Shown: positions 10,386-19,247, numbered from the stretch's first letter. The stretch is 64,000 bases of DNA from SCGC-AAA076-P13 sp964276145 (GCA_964276145.1 CAXYDN010000007.1:62001-126000); one strand, 5' to 3'. Numbers and translations: made by a program. The notes: a model not told the origin generated them from the sequence alone.

Positions 10386-11223
10386 AAAAGCTCTACTAAT
10401 TATCTTTCAATCATCATTATTGATGGCTGAAGATTCATTGGATTTTAAAGAATATCAAATAGAATTAATAATTTTTCAATACTCTAATACTAATACAGAT
10501 GAAGTATTCCAAAATGACTTTAAAGCCCCTGAAGGGGAGATTTTAAATTTTTACAATCCAAACCTACAATTAAATAAAAAATCATTTAATGTAAAAACTC
10601 AAGAAAATTTCTTTACTAAACTTTTTAAAAATGTAAGGCCCATAAATACAAGAAATAGGATAATTAATAAAGATAAAACTAATATAAAAGTAGCTAATCC
10701 AAAATCTTGGTATAGAAAAGATAATAATCTGCAAACTCTTGCAAAACTTAATGAACGATTATCAAAAAATACCAATTATAGATTATTGGATAGCTTTTCG
10801 TGGATTCAAAACATTGAGAATAAAGATAATTCAAACTACTTATATCATGAGGACTTTGATAAACAATATGGATTTTTTGTAAAATTTTATAAAAGCCGTT
10901 TTTTACACACTGATCTTAAAGCTTACATGGGATCATTAAGCTTATCTGAGACAGACACCACAAAATCATATATTGATAAATATGATAAAAAATTACTTGA
11001 AGTCTCTTCAAATACAAATCTGAAAAATAATATTGAAATTAAACTAAATAATAAAAATGATTTTATTGATATAAATAATAATGAGAAAAATGAGAAAAAT
11101 GAGATATTAACCTCAGAAAAAATTAAGTGGTTTATAGATGAAGATAAAAGAATTTTTAACAATGAAATTCATTATTTTGATCACCCTTATTTTGGCATTG
11201 TGATATCAGTTAATGAAATTTAA
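10372..11223 (+). CDS. CsiV-family protein
   Basis: Putative periplasmic protein of the CsiV (cell-shape-inducing) family, known in Vibrio to bind peptidoglycan and support a D,D-transpeptidase pathway. Residues 1 to ~19 form a signal peptide ending near LLMAEDS. Family features are YQIELIIFQY near the N-terminus and EIHYFDHPYFGIVISV at the C-terminus; between them the sequence is low-complexity and rich in Asn and Lys. It overlaps mfd by 14 nt, and mfd-csiV adjacency is common in gammaproteobacteria, which supports the call. Its 3' end overlaps convergent nfuA by 4 nt. Confidence 0.75.
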   Translation: MTFYKKALLIIFQSSLLMAEDSLDFKEYQIELIIFQYSNTNTDEVFQNDFKAPEGEILNFYNPNLQLNKKSFNVKTQENFFTKLFKNVRPINTRNRIINKDKTNIKVANPKSWYRKDNNLQTLAKLNERLSKNTNYRLLDSFSWIQNIENKDNSNYLYHEDFDKQYGFFVKFYKSRFLHTDLKAYMGSLSLSETDTTKSYIDKYDKKLLEVSSNTNLKNNIEIKLNNKNDFIDINNNEKNEKNEILTSEKIKWFIDEDKRIFNNEIHYFDHPYFGIVISVNEI

Positions 11224-11813
11224 CTTTTATAGTATGCATTGTCATCTACAGAATGATCGGTACTATCTTTAACAGATTTAAGCTCAGGTATTTGCTCTAA
11301 TAATGTTTTCTCAATGCCGTCTTTTAGAGTAACATCTACCATTCCACAACCTTGACACCCTCCACCAAATTGTAAAATAGCCTCTCCTTTATTAGTAAAT
11401 TCAAGCAAGCTAACCTCTCCACCATGTGATTCAAGCATTGGGTTTATTTCATTATATATAACGTAATTTATTCTATCTTCAGGTGGGCTATCTGGAGAAA
11501 TATTCGGAAGTCTTGCATTGGGAGCTTTAATGGTTAACTGTCCTCCAAATGTATCATTATCAAAATTTACTTCAGAATCAACTAAAAATGGAATGCTTCT
11601 TTTTTCAATATGAACTGTTAGCGTTTTTAGATTTAATATTTCATCATCTTTCATTCCCTCTTCTGGTTTACAATACGCAAGACAAGTTTCAGCTTTAGGA
11701 GTTCCTGGATCAGAAATAAAAATTCTCACTGCAAGATTTGGCTCATTTTTATCCTCAATAAGTTTGGCTAAATACTTTTCAGCTGTTTCTGTAATATTTA
11801 CAATTTTATTCAT
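11220..11813 (-). CDS. nfuA: Fe-S biogenesis protein NfuA
   Basis: Scaffold/carrier that delivers 4Fe-4S clusters to client enzymes. The N-terminal A-type-like domain (residues ~1-100) is followed by a NifU C-terminal domain with the cluster-binding CxxC in FGGGCQGCGMVDVTLKDGIE. Length of 197 is normal for gammaproteobacterial NfuA. The gene is alone on the minus strand, convergent with csiV. The upstream side faces the DUF2970-like microprotein gene, which begins 6 nt away on the opposite strand, so the two must share an extremely compressed divergent promoter region. Confidence 0.96.
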   Translation of the reverse strand: MNKIVNITETAEKYLAKLIEDKNEPNLAVRIFISDPGTPKAETCLAYCKPEEGMKDDEILNLKTLTVHIEKRSIPFLVDSEVNFDNDTFGGQLTIKAPNARLPNISPDSPPEDRINYVIYNEINPMLESHGGEVSLLEFTNKGEAILQFGGGCQGCGMVDVTLKDGIEKTLLEQIPELKSVKDSTDHSVDDNAYYKS

Positions 11814-11818
11814 AATTT

Positions 11819-11986
11819 ATGTGGTTAAAAAGATTAATAAAATCAATACTAGGTGTTCGCAAGAAAGAAGAACTAGAAAATGATTTAAAAAAAATTTCTA
11901 TAACAAAGATAATTACTTTATTTATAGCTCTCAATATAACATTTATAGGGATTATATTTGTTATAACAAGATTTTTTATTATCTAA
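11819..11986 (+). CDS. small membrane protein, DUF2970-like
   Basis: A 55-codon open frame (ATG 11819, TAA 11984-11986) that abuts trmA with no gap, since the next base starts the trmA ATG. The protein begins MWLKRLIKSILGVRKKEEL, then END, and ends in one hydrophobic helix (residues ~29-50). The pattern SxLGVRxxxxLExD followed by a membrane helix matches the small DUF2970 family. No function is known. The tight coupling to trmA suggests co-transcription. Confidence 0.65.
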   Translation: MWLKRLIKSILGVRKKEELENDLKKISITKIITLFIALNITFIGIIFVITRFFII

Positions 11987-12997
11987 ATGAATAAATTTAC
12001 TAAAGCAACATCTCTAATCAGTGAGTATTATAAAGGTGCTATTAAGATTAATTTAAGCCCTGCTTATGGTTATAGATCTCGGTGTGAATTTGGCTATCGA
12101 AATAGTTTTTATACCATGTACGATAGATCAGGAAATATTAAGTATCTTGAGGTTTTCAATATTGCCAGGCCTGCTATTCAGGATTTGATGCCAAAATTAC
12201 GAAATAATATTAATCACTCTAAATTTCTTAACCATAAATTATTTCAAGTTAACTTTAGAACAAACAGTGTAGATAAGATTTTAGTAACTCTTATATTTCA
12301 TAGAAAACTTAATGATGAGATGAAAGAAGAGGCTCAACAAATTTCAAATCAATTTAAAATTGATATTAATCTTAGATCAAGAAAAGATATCTATTCAACA
12401 GGTGATGAGCTTTTGGTTGATGACATAAATATTAATAACATAATGCTATATCAGACAGATCAGTCATTTTATCAACCAAATCACTTCCATATGCCAGAAA
12501 TGGTTAAGAAAACATTATCCTTTATTAATGAACCAGAGGATCTATTAGAGTTGTATTGCGGCTCAGGTACATTCACCCTTCCCTTGTCATATAAATTTAA
12601 TAGAGTATTTGCAACTGAAAATAATAGACAGTCTATAAAATGTCTTAAAAAATCAATTGATAAGCTTTCTATAAATAATATTAATTTTGCTAGGCTTTCA
12701 GCGGAAGAAGTCTCAGAAGCATTTAATGGAAGAGTATTTAGAAGAATGAATAAAAATAATATTAATACTTATAAATTTTCACATGTTCTAGTGGATCCCC
12801 CAAGGTCTGGTTTAAATGATGAAGTAATAGAAATTATTAAAAAATTTAAAAATATTATTTACGTTTCATGTAACTATGAAACATATATAAGAGATATTAA
12901 AAAGCTAAATAAATTTTATTTAAAACATATAGAAATATATGACCAATTTCCAAATACAAAACACCTTGAAATAGTTTCATTACTATCAAAACTATAA
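11987..12997 (+). CDS. trmA: tRNA (uracil-5-)-methyltransferase TrmA
   Basis: SAM-dependent enzyme forming 5-methyluridine at position 54 of tRNA. N-terminal residues include YRSRCEFGYRN. The SAM-binding motif is LLELYCGSGTFTLPL, followed by VDPPRSGL and the catalytic cysteine in YVSCNYET; in most homologues this last motif is SCNPET, so a Tyr replaces the Pro. The C-terminal DQFPNTKHLE is typical. The 336-residue length is slightly short compared with about 366 in E. coli but all core motifs are present. Confidence 0.95.
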   Translation: MNKFTKATSLISEYYKGAIKINLSPAYGYRSRCEFGYRNSFYTMYDRSGNIKYLEVFNIARPAIQDLMPKLRNNINHSKFLNHKLFQVNFRTNSVDKILVTLIFHRKLNDEMKEEAQQISNQFKIDINLRSRKDIYSTGDELLVDDININNIMLYQTDQSFYQPNHFHMPEMVKKTLSFINEPEDLLELYCGSGTFTLPLSYKFNRVFATENNRQSIKCLKKSIDKLSINNINFARLSAEEVSEAFNGRVFRRMNKNNINTYKFSHVLVDPPRSGLNDEVIEIIKKFKNIIYVSCNYETYIRDIKKLNKFYLKHIEIYDQFPNTKHLEIVSLLSKL

Positions 12998-13024
12998 ATA
13001 TATGTAAATTTTATATATTAATCT

Positions 13025-13054
13025 TTGATAACTTAAATTAAATGTATGTATTAA
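13025..13054 (+). promoter_or_regulatory. putative sigma70 promoter for the 142-aa membrane protein
   Basis: TTGATA at 13025-13030 and TATTAA at 13049-13054 are separated by 18 bases. A strong ribosome binding site (AGGAGAGG) lies just before the ATG at 13089. The predicted leader is about 25-30 nt. This is a sequence match only. Confidence 0.4.
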
Positions 13055-13088
13055 TAGTTTTTTAACTAGTTTTCTTAGGAGAGGAATT

Positions 13089-13517
13089 ATGGATATTATA
13101 ACAAGTGTTACTACAGAAATAGCCTTATGGGAATTATTTCAATCTACTAGAGGAGCCAATACTACGGCATTTCTGTCTGGAATCATAGCAATATGGGTTG
13201 CAGCAAGATTTTCCAGTGTATCAGTAGATAAAGGTGTGAATACATTGGCAAAAATAATCGTGTCTGTTTTTGCATTAGGCGTTTTTGCTATGTGGTTAAA
13301 TTTAGGTGGTGTTATAGGTAATACATTTGCTGGACATGCTGAAGCTTTAAGCGCTTTAGATGCTGCTAATGGTGATATTGATATAGGACCAGGTTCACAA
13401 GCATTTATACAAAGTGTTAATGAGGGAAATCCTGTTGGAATGTTTGGATTCTGGGCTGTCTCTTTAGGTGGTCTTTTGATAGCAATATTACCTTTATGGG
13501 TTAATAGCTCTAAATAA
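13089..13517 (+). CDS. uncharacterised small integral membrane protein
   Basis: 142 residues, family not recognised. Three hydrophobic segments are visible (about 26-44, 52-76 and 117-137). A polar Ala/Asp/Gly-rich loop (~80-112) containing SALDAANGDIDIGPGSQ lies between the second and third. The gene has a strong AGGAG-type ribosome binding site, its own promoter-like sequence and a clean intrinsic terminator, so it is probably a well-expressed monocistronic unit. Codon and residue use (rich in Gly, Ala and Val) is less AT-biased than in its neighbours, which fits high expression. Confidence 0.8.
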   Translation: MDIITSVTTEIALWELFQSTRGANTTAFLSGIIAIWVAARFSSVSVDKGVNTLAKIIVSVFALGVFAMWLNLGGVIGNTFAGHAEALSALDAANGDIDIGPGSQAFIQSVNEGNPVGMFGFWAVSLGGLLIAILPLWVNSSK

Positions 13518-13531
13518 TCTAGACATTAAAT

Positions 13532-13559
13532 AAAGGGCACTTTTTAAGTGCCTTTTTTT
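13532..13559 (+). terminator. intrinsic terminator after the 142-aa membrane protein gene
   Basis: Stem GGCAC (13536-13540) pairs with GTGCC (13548-13552), extended by AAAG/TTTT pairs. The loop is seven bases and a run of seven T follows. It separates the small membrane protein gene from the his operon. Confidence 0.85.
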
Positions 13560-13597
13560 GCTTTACTTTGTATTAGCATAGTAATACACTAGCACGC

Positions 13598-13861
13598 ATG
13601 AAAAAACTAAATGAAGTAATCTTATTATTAAAAGATAAAAAAGAAGTTGAGGAGTTCTTTAATGATCTTTGTACGCCGACTGAATTAAAGGCCTTGAATG
13701 AGAGATGGGCCGTTGCACAACTTCTTTATCAAGATACATTATCTTATAGAGAAATTGCAGCGCAACTGAAAACAAGCACGACTACAGTAACTAGGGTTGC
13801 CCGTTTTTTGTCTAGTGAGCCATATCAAGGTTATAAAAAAATACTTCAAAGGATTACATAA
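13598..13861 (+). CDS. TrpR/YerC-YecD-like DNA-binding regulator
   Basis: 87-residue helix-turn-helix protein of the TrpR-repressor-related YerC/YecD family. Key segments are LCTPTELKALNERW, LSYREIAAQLKTS and TTVTRVARFL, the last being the recognition helix. It is the first gene of the histidine operon; its TAA overlaps the hisG ATG (TAATG). YerC-like genes lie next to his genes in other bacteria, so control of histidine biosynthesis is a reasonable inference. The effector (histidine, a pathway intermediate, or none) cannot be deduced. Confidence 0.88.
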   Translation: MKKLNEVILLLKDKKEVEEFFNDLCTPTELKALNERWAVAQLLYQDTLSYREIAAQLKTSTTTVTRVARFLSSEPYQGYKKILQRIT

Positions 13862-14724
13862 TGAAAAATCGATTAACTATTGCCATTCAAAAGAAAGGCA
13901 GACTTTTTGATCAAAGCGCTGACTTAATTAGAAAATCTGGCATTAACTTTTCAACCAAGGGTGATAATCTTTTAGCAAAATCTAATAATCTACCAATAGA
14001 TATTTTATTTGTAAGAAGTGATGATATTCCCTCCTTAGTTTCAAATGGCGATGCTGATTTAGCAATTGTTGGAGAAAACGTACTTATTGAAAAATCCTTG
14101 TTTAAAAGAACTTTTATCGAAAAAATTATTAATCTAGGTTTTTCTAAATGCAGGCTTTCTTTTGCTGCCCCTAAAAATAATAAAATTAATACTTTTAACA
14201 ATATGAAAATTGCTACCTCTTACCCAAATACTGTTAAAAAGTATTTAAAAGATAATAGAATAACTGCATCTGTTATAAACATACATGGCTCAGTAGAGCT
14301 TACTCCTTACATAGGTATGTCTGATATGATTTGTGATTTGGTTTCATCTGGTGCAACTTTAGAAGCAAATAATTTAAAAGAAATAGAAGTTATCTTAGAG
14401 TCTCAAGCAGTATTAATTAAGAATAAAAACTTAAGCAAAGATAAGGAAAAAATAGCAGATAAAGTAATAAACAGAATGCAAGGCGTCGTTAATGCAATTG
14501 AAAGTAAGTATGTTATGTTAAATGCTGATGCGTCAAAGGTTAAAGAAATATGCAAACTTCTACCTGGATCTGAATCACCAACAATAATTCCTCTTGAAGA
14601 CAGTAAAAAAGTAGCAATTCATGCTTTATGTCAAGAACCAATTTTTTGGGAAACAATGGAAAAACTCAAAATAAAAGGAGCTTCCTCTATATTGGTAATG
14701 CCTGTAGAAAAAATACTTAATTAA
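13861..14724 (+). CDS. hisG: ATP phosphoribosyltransferase HisG (long form)
   Basis: Catalyses the first step of histidine biosynthesis, joining ATP and PRPP. N-terminal IAIQKKGRLFDQSADL and the downstream DLAIVGENVL are typical. The 287-residue length and the C-terminal KGASSILVMPVEKIL indicate the long form, with the histidine-binding regulatory domain, so no HisZ partner is needed. It overlaps the upstream regulator by one base, and the hisD-hisB fusion starts one base after the hisG stop. Confidence 0.97.
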   Translation: MKNRLTIAIQKKGRLFDQSADLIRKSGINFSTKGDNLLAKSNNLPIDILFVRSDDIPSLVSNGDADLAIVGENVLIEKSLFKRTFIEKIINLGFSKCRLSFAAPKNNKINTFNNMKIATSYPNTVKKYLKDNRITASVINIHGSVELTPYIGMSDMICDLVSSGATLEANNLKEIEVILESQAVLIKNKNLSKDKEKIADKVINRMQGVVNAIESKYVMLNADASKVKEICKLLPGSESPTIIPLEDSKKVAIHALCQEPIFWETMEKLKIKGASSILVMPVEKILN

Positions 14725-14725
14725 A

Positions 14726-16600
14726 ATGAAAAATCTAACTCTTAAAAAAAATATTCCTACTCTAGATTTTAAAGAATCTAAGCTCTCTAGAAAGGATATT
14801 AATACTATTAATAAATTTAAATCATTAGTTATAAATGATGGAGATAATGGTCTAAGAGAAATCTCAAAAATATTAAAGGAGAAATCTCTAAATAGTTTTA
14901 AAGTTACAAAATCTGAATTTAAAAAAGCTGATAAATTGCTAAATGATGATATAAAAAATGCAATATTAATTGCTTATGCAAATATTAAAAAATATCATGA
15001 AAAACAACTTGAAGGACTATCAATTAAAGATATCGAGACAACAAAAGGTGTTAAATTGTGGTCTGAATTTAAACCTATTGATGTTATAGGTCTGTATATA
15101 CCAGGAGGAACTGCTCCTCTATTTAGTTCTTTTTTAATGCAAGCTATCCCAGCTATTATTGCTGGATGTAATAACATTGTTGTATGTACCCCTCCCAATA
15201 AGAATGGAAATATAGATCCAGCGATATTATGGGTAGCAAATTTATTAAATATTAAAAATATCTTTAAGGTTGGTGGCTCTCAAGCAGTCTTTGCAATGGC
15301 TTATGGAACAAAATCAATACCAAAGTGTTTAAAAATATTTGGACCTGGAAACCAATATGTAACTGAGGCAAAGATGCTTGTCAGTAAAGATATTTCTATT
15401 GACATGCCTGCTGGACCAAGCGAAGTTTATGTTGTCTCAAATGACGAAAATAAACTAGACATCATTGCTTCTGATTTATTGTCTCAGCTTGAACATAGCA
15501 AAGATGCAAAAGCAGTTCTTATCTCTCAAAATAAATCTTTGATTAAGAATATTTCAAATGAAATAAATATACAAAATAACGCATTAAATAGACAAGAAAT
15601 TTTAAAATCTAGCATTAATAATATTTATCTAGTTAATGCATCTAGTGACCAACAGATCATTGATTTTATAAATATTAATGCGCCAGAGCACCTAATTCTT
15701 TTAGATAATGATTTCTCAAAGATTGCACCATATATAAACAACGCAGGTTCAGTTTTTTGTGGCAATTATTCACCTGAATCTTTTGGTGATTATGCATCAG
15801 GATCAAATCACACACTGCCAACGTCGGGAGCTGCAAAAACATACTCAGGATTGTCGGTAAAAGACTTTGGGAAAATAATTACCTTTCAAACTGCCACAGC
15901 TGAAGGTTTTATGAATTTGGGTCCTGTAGTCAAAATCTTAGCTGAAGCTGAGAACCTGGATGCCCATGCTAAAGCAGTAGATATTAGAGAAAGCTATGCC
16001 CTACAAGATACATATCAAAAACCAAGAACATCATTCATTAAAAGAACTACGAATGAGACAAGTATATTTATAAACTTAAATATTGATGGGACTGGAAATT
16101 ATAATGTTGATACTGGTTTAAAATATTTTGATCATATGCTTGAACAATTTGCCAAGCATGGAAATTTTGATATTACTATAAATTCTATTGGAGACCTCGA
16201 AATAGATGAGCATCACACAATTGAAGATGTCGCAATTGCTCTTGGTGATGCTTTTAAACAAGCTCTTGGAGAAAGGAAAAATATAGAGAGGTATTCTTCA
16301 AATGAATCATTGGTTATGGACGAGACTATATCTAATGTAAGTATTGATATGTCATCAAGAAATCTTCTTAAAATGAAAACTTCCAAGTTAAGAGAATATG
16401 TAGGAGATTTCCCAACAGAAATGCTTGAACATTTTTTTATATCATTCGTAAACACTCTGAGTTTTACCTGTCACATTGATACAAGAGGTACAAATAGTCA
16501 CCACATTGTTGAAGCAACCTTTAAAAGCTTTACAAGAGCTTTAAGTGGAGCCCTTATTCATAATAATAAAAATATTGCATCCACGAAAGGCATGTTATGA
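14726..16600 (+). CDS. hisD: fused histidinol dehydrogenase / imidazoleglycerol-phosphate dehydratase (HisD-HisB)
   Basis: A single 624-residue frame. Residues 1 to ~423 are HisD, with YIPGGTAPLFSS, FGPGNQYVTEAK, MPAGPSEV and the catalytic INAPEHL (Glu321, His322). Residues ~434-624 are the dehydratase domain of HisB, with FDHMLEQFAKHG (468-479), DEHHTIEDVAIALG (494-507) and TNSHHIVEATFKSF (589-602). The linker is only about 10 residues. In E. coli the dehydratase is fused to a histidinol-phosphate phosphatase instead, and hisC lies between hisD and hisB. Here both the phosphatase domain and hisC are absent. The stop overlaps hisH by ATGA. Confidence 0.96.
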   Translation: MKNLTLKKNIPTLDFKESKLSRKDINTINKFKSLVINDGDNGLREISKILKEKSLNSFKVTKSEFKKADKLLNDDIKNAILIAYANIKKYHEKQLEGLSIKDIETTKGVKLWSEFKPIDVIGLYIPGGTAPLFSSFLMQAIPAIIAGCNNIVVCTPPNKNGNIDPAILWVANLLNIKNIFKVGGSQAVFAMAYGTKSIPKCLKIFGPGNQYVTEAKMLVSKDISIDMPAGPSEVYVVSNDENKLDIIASDLLSQLEHSKDAKAVLISQNKSLIKNISNEINIQNNALNRQEILKSSINNIYLVNASSDQQIIDFININAPEHLILLDNDFSKIAPYINNAGSVFCGNYSPESFGDYASGSNHTLPTSGAAKTYSGLSVKDFGKIITFQTATAEGFMNLGPVVKILAEAENLDAHAKAVDIRESYALQDTYQKPRTSFIKRTTNETSIFINLNIDGTGNYNVDTGLKYFDHMLEQFAKHGNFDITINSIGDLEIDEHHTIEDVAIALGDAFKQALGERKNIERYSSNESLVMDETISNVSIDMSSRNLLKMKTSKLREYVGDFPTEMLEHFFISFVNTLSFTCHIDTRGTNSHHIVEATFKSFTRALSGALIHNNKNIASTKGML

Positions 16601-17169
16601 ATATTGGCATTATTGACTGCGGAGGTGCTAACTTGAATTCAATTTATTATTCTTTTAAAAGAATTAATATTAATGCATTTATATCAAGTTCACCATCAGA
16701 GCTAGATGGCATGGATGCATACATATTACCTGGAGTTGGTTCTGCTGGAATAGTTATGAATAAATTAAAAGAAAATAATTTAATTAATTTGATTAAGGAA
16801 ACCAAAAAACCAACACTAGGCATATGTATAGGTATGCAAATACTATTTGATTACTCTGAAGAGGATAATACCCAATGTCTTGGGCTGATTAACGGAAGTG
16901 TTAAAAAATTTCAACCTAATAATGACATTAAAGTCCCTCAAATGGGTTGGAATCATGTTAGTTCAGATATTGATAGTCTCAATGGATATTACTATTTTGC
17001 TAATAGCTATTTTACCAATAACAATGATTACGCAATTGGTCATAGTTACTATGGTCAAAAATTTAATTCAATCGTCAAGAAAGATAACTTTCTTGGATGC
17101 CAGTTTCATCCCGAAAAGTCATCAGATATTGGTGAAAAATTTATAAAGAATTTTATCAATACAATATGA
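16597..17169 (+). CDS. hisH: imidazole glycerol phosphate synthase, glutaminase subunit HisH
   Basis: Class I glutamine amidotransferase that feeds ammonia to HisF. The nucleophilic cysteine is in LGICIGMQILF and the His-Glu dyad in CQFHPEKSS. At 190 residues it is of normal size. It overlaps the hisD-hisB gene by four bases upstream and hisA by four bases downstream, so all are translationally coupled. Confidence 0.97.
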   Translation: MNIGIIDCGGANLNSIYYSFKRININAFISSSPSELDGMDAYILPGVGSAGIVMNKLKENNLINLIKETKKPTLGICIGMQILFDYSEEDNTQCLGLINGSVKKFQPNNDIKVPQMGWNHVSSDIDSLNGYYYFANSYFTNNNDYAIGHSYYGQKFNSIVKKDNFLGCQFHPEKSSDIGEKFIKNFINTI

Positions 17170-17885
17170 AAATAATGCCAGCTATCGATCTACTGGATGG
17201 TAAATGCGTTAGGTTACTAAAGGGAGATTATTCAAAGGTCTCTACTTACAATGATAATCCTATTGAACAAGTTGAAGAATTTGAAAAAGCAGGCTTTACC
17301 TATATTCATTTAATAGATCTTAATGCTGCTAAATCTGGTGGTAATGAAAATATAGAGATCATTAAAGAAATCGCAAGTATAAAAAATATAAAGGTTCAGG
17401 TTGGTGGCGGAATTCGAGATATAAATAAAATTAAGAGATTATTTTCCTACAACGTTGATAGAGTAATTGTTGGTACAGCTGCTATTACTAATAATATTTT
17501 TAAGTTGCAACTTAAAAATAATTTTCCAATAGAAAAAGTAATATATGGATTAGATTTTAAGATTATTGATGGGGCCCCTCTCCTATCAGTTAACGGTTGG
17601 ACAGAAAATACAAATATAAATTTATTTGATTATATTAAAGAAAATTATTGGATAAAAAATATTTTAGCAACTGATATTTCTCTGGATGGAACTCTTAATG
17701 GACCAAACATTGATATATATAAACAAATTTTAACTAATAAAAATTTGAACTTAATTGCCTCGGGGGGTATAGGCTCTATTAATGATATAAGCAAACTTCA
17801 ATTAATTAAAAGTCAAGAATGTGTTGTAGGTAAAGCAATATATGAAGGTAAAATTTCTTTATTGGAGCTTGGAAATGCTAACTAA
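17166..17885 (+). CDS. hisA: ProFAR isomerase HisA
   Basis: Beta/alpha-barrel isomerase of the histidine pathway. The catalytic aspartates are Asp8 in MPAIDLLDGK and the one in IYGLDFKIIDG; the phosphate-binding loops QVGGGIRD and IASGGIGS are both present. The 239-residue length is normal. The stop lies inside the start of hisF. Confidence 0.96.
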   Translation: MKIMPAIDLLDGKCVRLLKGDYSKVSTYNDNPIEQVEEFEKAGFTYIHLIDLNAAKSGGNENIEIIKEIASIKNIKVQVGGGIRDINKIKRLFSYNVDRVIVGTAAITNNIFKLQLKNNFPIEKVIYGLDFKIIDGAPLLSVNGWTENTNINLFDYIKENYWIKNILATDISLDGTLNGPNIDIYKQILTNKNLNLIASGGIGSINDISKLQLIKSQECVVGKAIYEGKISLLELGNAN

Positions 17886-18642
17886 GAGAATAATTCCATG
17901 TCTGGATGTAAAAAATGGCTCAGTGGTTAAAGGTGTAAGATTTAAAAATCATGAGGTTGTGGGATCTATATTAGATCTAGCTAAAAAGTATAACGATGAA
18001 GGGGCTGATGAATTGGTTTTTTACGATATTGGTGCTAGTACATATGATGGAACTGTATCGAAGGAATGGGTTAAGTTAATTGCTGAAGTTATCAATATTC
18101 CTTTTTGTGTTGCTGGTGGAATTAAAAGTATAGATGATGCAAAGGAAATTCTAAATTCAGGCGCTGACAAAATATCAATAAATAGTCCTGCCATTCAAAG
18201 GCCTAATCTTATAAGAGAGCTTGCTGATGAATTTGGAAGTCAATGTGTAGTTGTTGGTATTGATTCAAAAACTGTAAAAGACAAATTTATAGTCTTTTCA
18301 AACACCGGTGACGAGAATACGATCATTAATACAGAATTAGAAACAAAGGAGTGGATAGATACAATTCAAGAATTAGGGGCTGGTGAAATTGTACTGAATT
18401 GCATGAATCAAGATGGCGTAAGGAACGGATATGACATTAATCAATTAAATTTAATGTTGAGTGATTGTGATGTTCCATTAATTGCATCTGGAGGAGCGGG
18501 AAATCTATCACACTTTAAAGAAGTCTTGAGCGAAACAAATTCAAGTGGAGCATTGGCTGCGAGTGTATTTCATAAAAATCTAATAAATATAAATAACTTA
18601 AAAGAATATTTAAAAAATAAATCAATTAATATCAGGTGTTAA
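17875..18642 (+). CDS. hisF: imidazole glycerol phosphate synthase cyclase subunit HisF
   Basis: Beta/alpha-barrel cyclase partner of HisH. The start is placed at ATG 17875 (MLTKRIIPCLDVKNGSVVKG) rather than an in-frame ATG 33 bases upstream, because HisF conservation begins with the MLxKRIIPCLDV motif. Catalytic aspartates are in PCLDVKNG and VVVGIDSKT; CVAGGIKS and IASGGAGN are the phosphate loops. The start overlaps the end of hisA by 11 bases. Confidence 0.97.
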   Translation: MLTKRIIPCLDVKNGSVVKGVRFKNHEVVGSILDLAKKYNDEGADELVFYDIGASTYDGTVSKEWVKLIAEVINIPFCVAGGIKSIDDAKEILNSGADKISINSPAIQRPNLIRELADEFGSQCVVVGIDSKTVKDKFIVFSNTGDENTIINTELETKEWIDTIQELGAGEIVLNCMNQDGVRNGYDINQLNLMLSDCDVPLIASGGAGNLSHFKEVLSETNSSGALAASVFHKNLININNLKEYLKNKSINIRC

Positions 18643-18644
18643 AT

Positions 18645-19247
18645 ATGGATATAAATAATATTAAATGGAATGATAATGCCCTTATACCAGCAGTTATTCA
18701 AGATGCATCATCTTTAAATGTATTAATGCTTGGATATATGAGCAATGAATCTCTTGAAAAAACAATTGAGACTAATGAGGTTACTTTTTTTAGTAGATCA
18801 AAACAAAGACTTTGGACCAAAGGTGAAACTTCAGGAAATAAACTAATAGTTAAATCAATAGAATTAGACTGCGATAGAGATACACTCTTGATAAAGGCAG
18901 AACCATTGGGACCGACATGTCATAAAGGTAATTATTCATGTTTCGCATCTGAATCTAAAAACCCTCTATCAATGATTTATATTCTTGAGAACCTGATAGA
19001 TAAGAGAAAAAAAGAAAATAATAAAAATTCTTATATTAATTCCTTGTTAGAAAAAGGCGTTAAAGAGATCTCAAAAAAAGTTACAGAAGAAGCAGGTGAA
19101 ACAGCGATTGCTGCAGTTACTAATGATGGTAGATTAATTGATGAATCAGCCGATTTATTATTTCATTTGATTGTTTTACTTAAATCTCAAGAGCTTTCTT
19201 TTGATAATGTTTTAAAAGAACTGGAGACAAGAAATACTAATCAATAG
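18645..19247 (+). CDS. hisI: bifunctional phosphoribosyl-AMP cyclohydrolase / phosphoribosyl-ATP pyrophosphatase HisIE
   Basis: HisI domain (residues ~1-105): LMLGYMSNESLEKT, FFSRSKQRLWTKGETSG, and the zinc cysteines in LDCDRDT and GPTCHKGNYSCF. HisE domain (~110-200): ISKKVTEEAGETAIAA and DESADLLFHLIVLL. ATG 18645 is preferred; an in-frame GTG at 18636 would add three residues and overlap hisF. It is the last gene of the operon, and its 3' end overlaps the convergent GH16 gene by 11 bases. Confidence 0.96.
   Translation: MDINNIKWNDNALIPAVIQDASSLNVLMLGYMSNESLEKTIETNEVTFFSRSKQRLWTKGETSGNKLIVKSIELDCDRDTLLIKAEPLGPTCHKGNYSCFASESKNPLSMIYILENLIDKRKKENNKNSYINSLLEKGVKEISKKVTEEAGETAIAAVTNDGRLIDESADLLFHLIVLLKSQELSFDNVLKELETRNTNQ

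Noticed and set aside
17842..17874. Longer start for hisF
   Set aside because: The extra 11 residues lie inside hisA and are not part of HisF; the conserved N-terminus begins at 17875.
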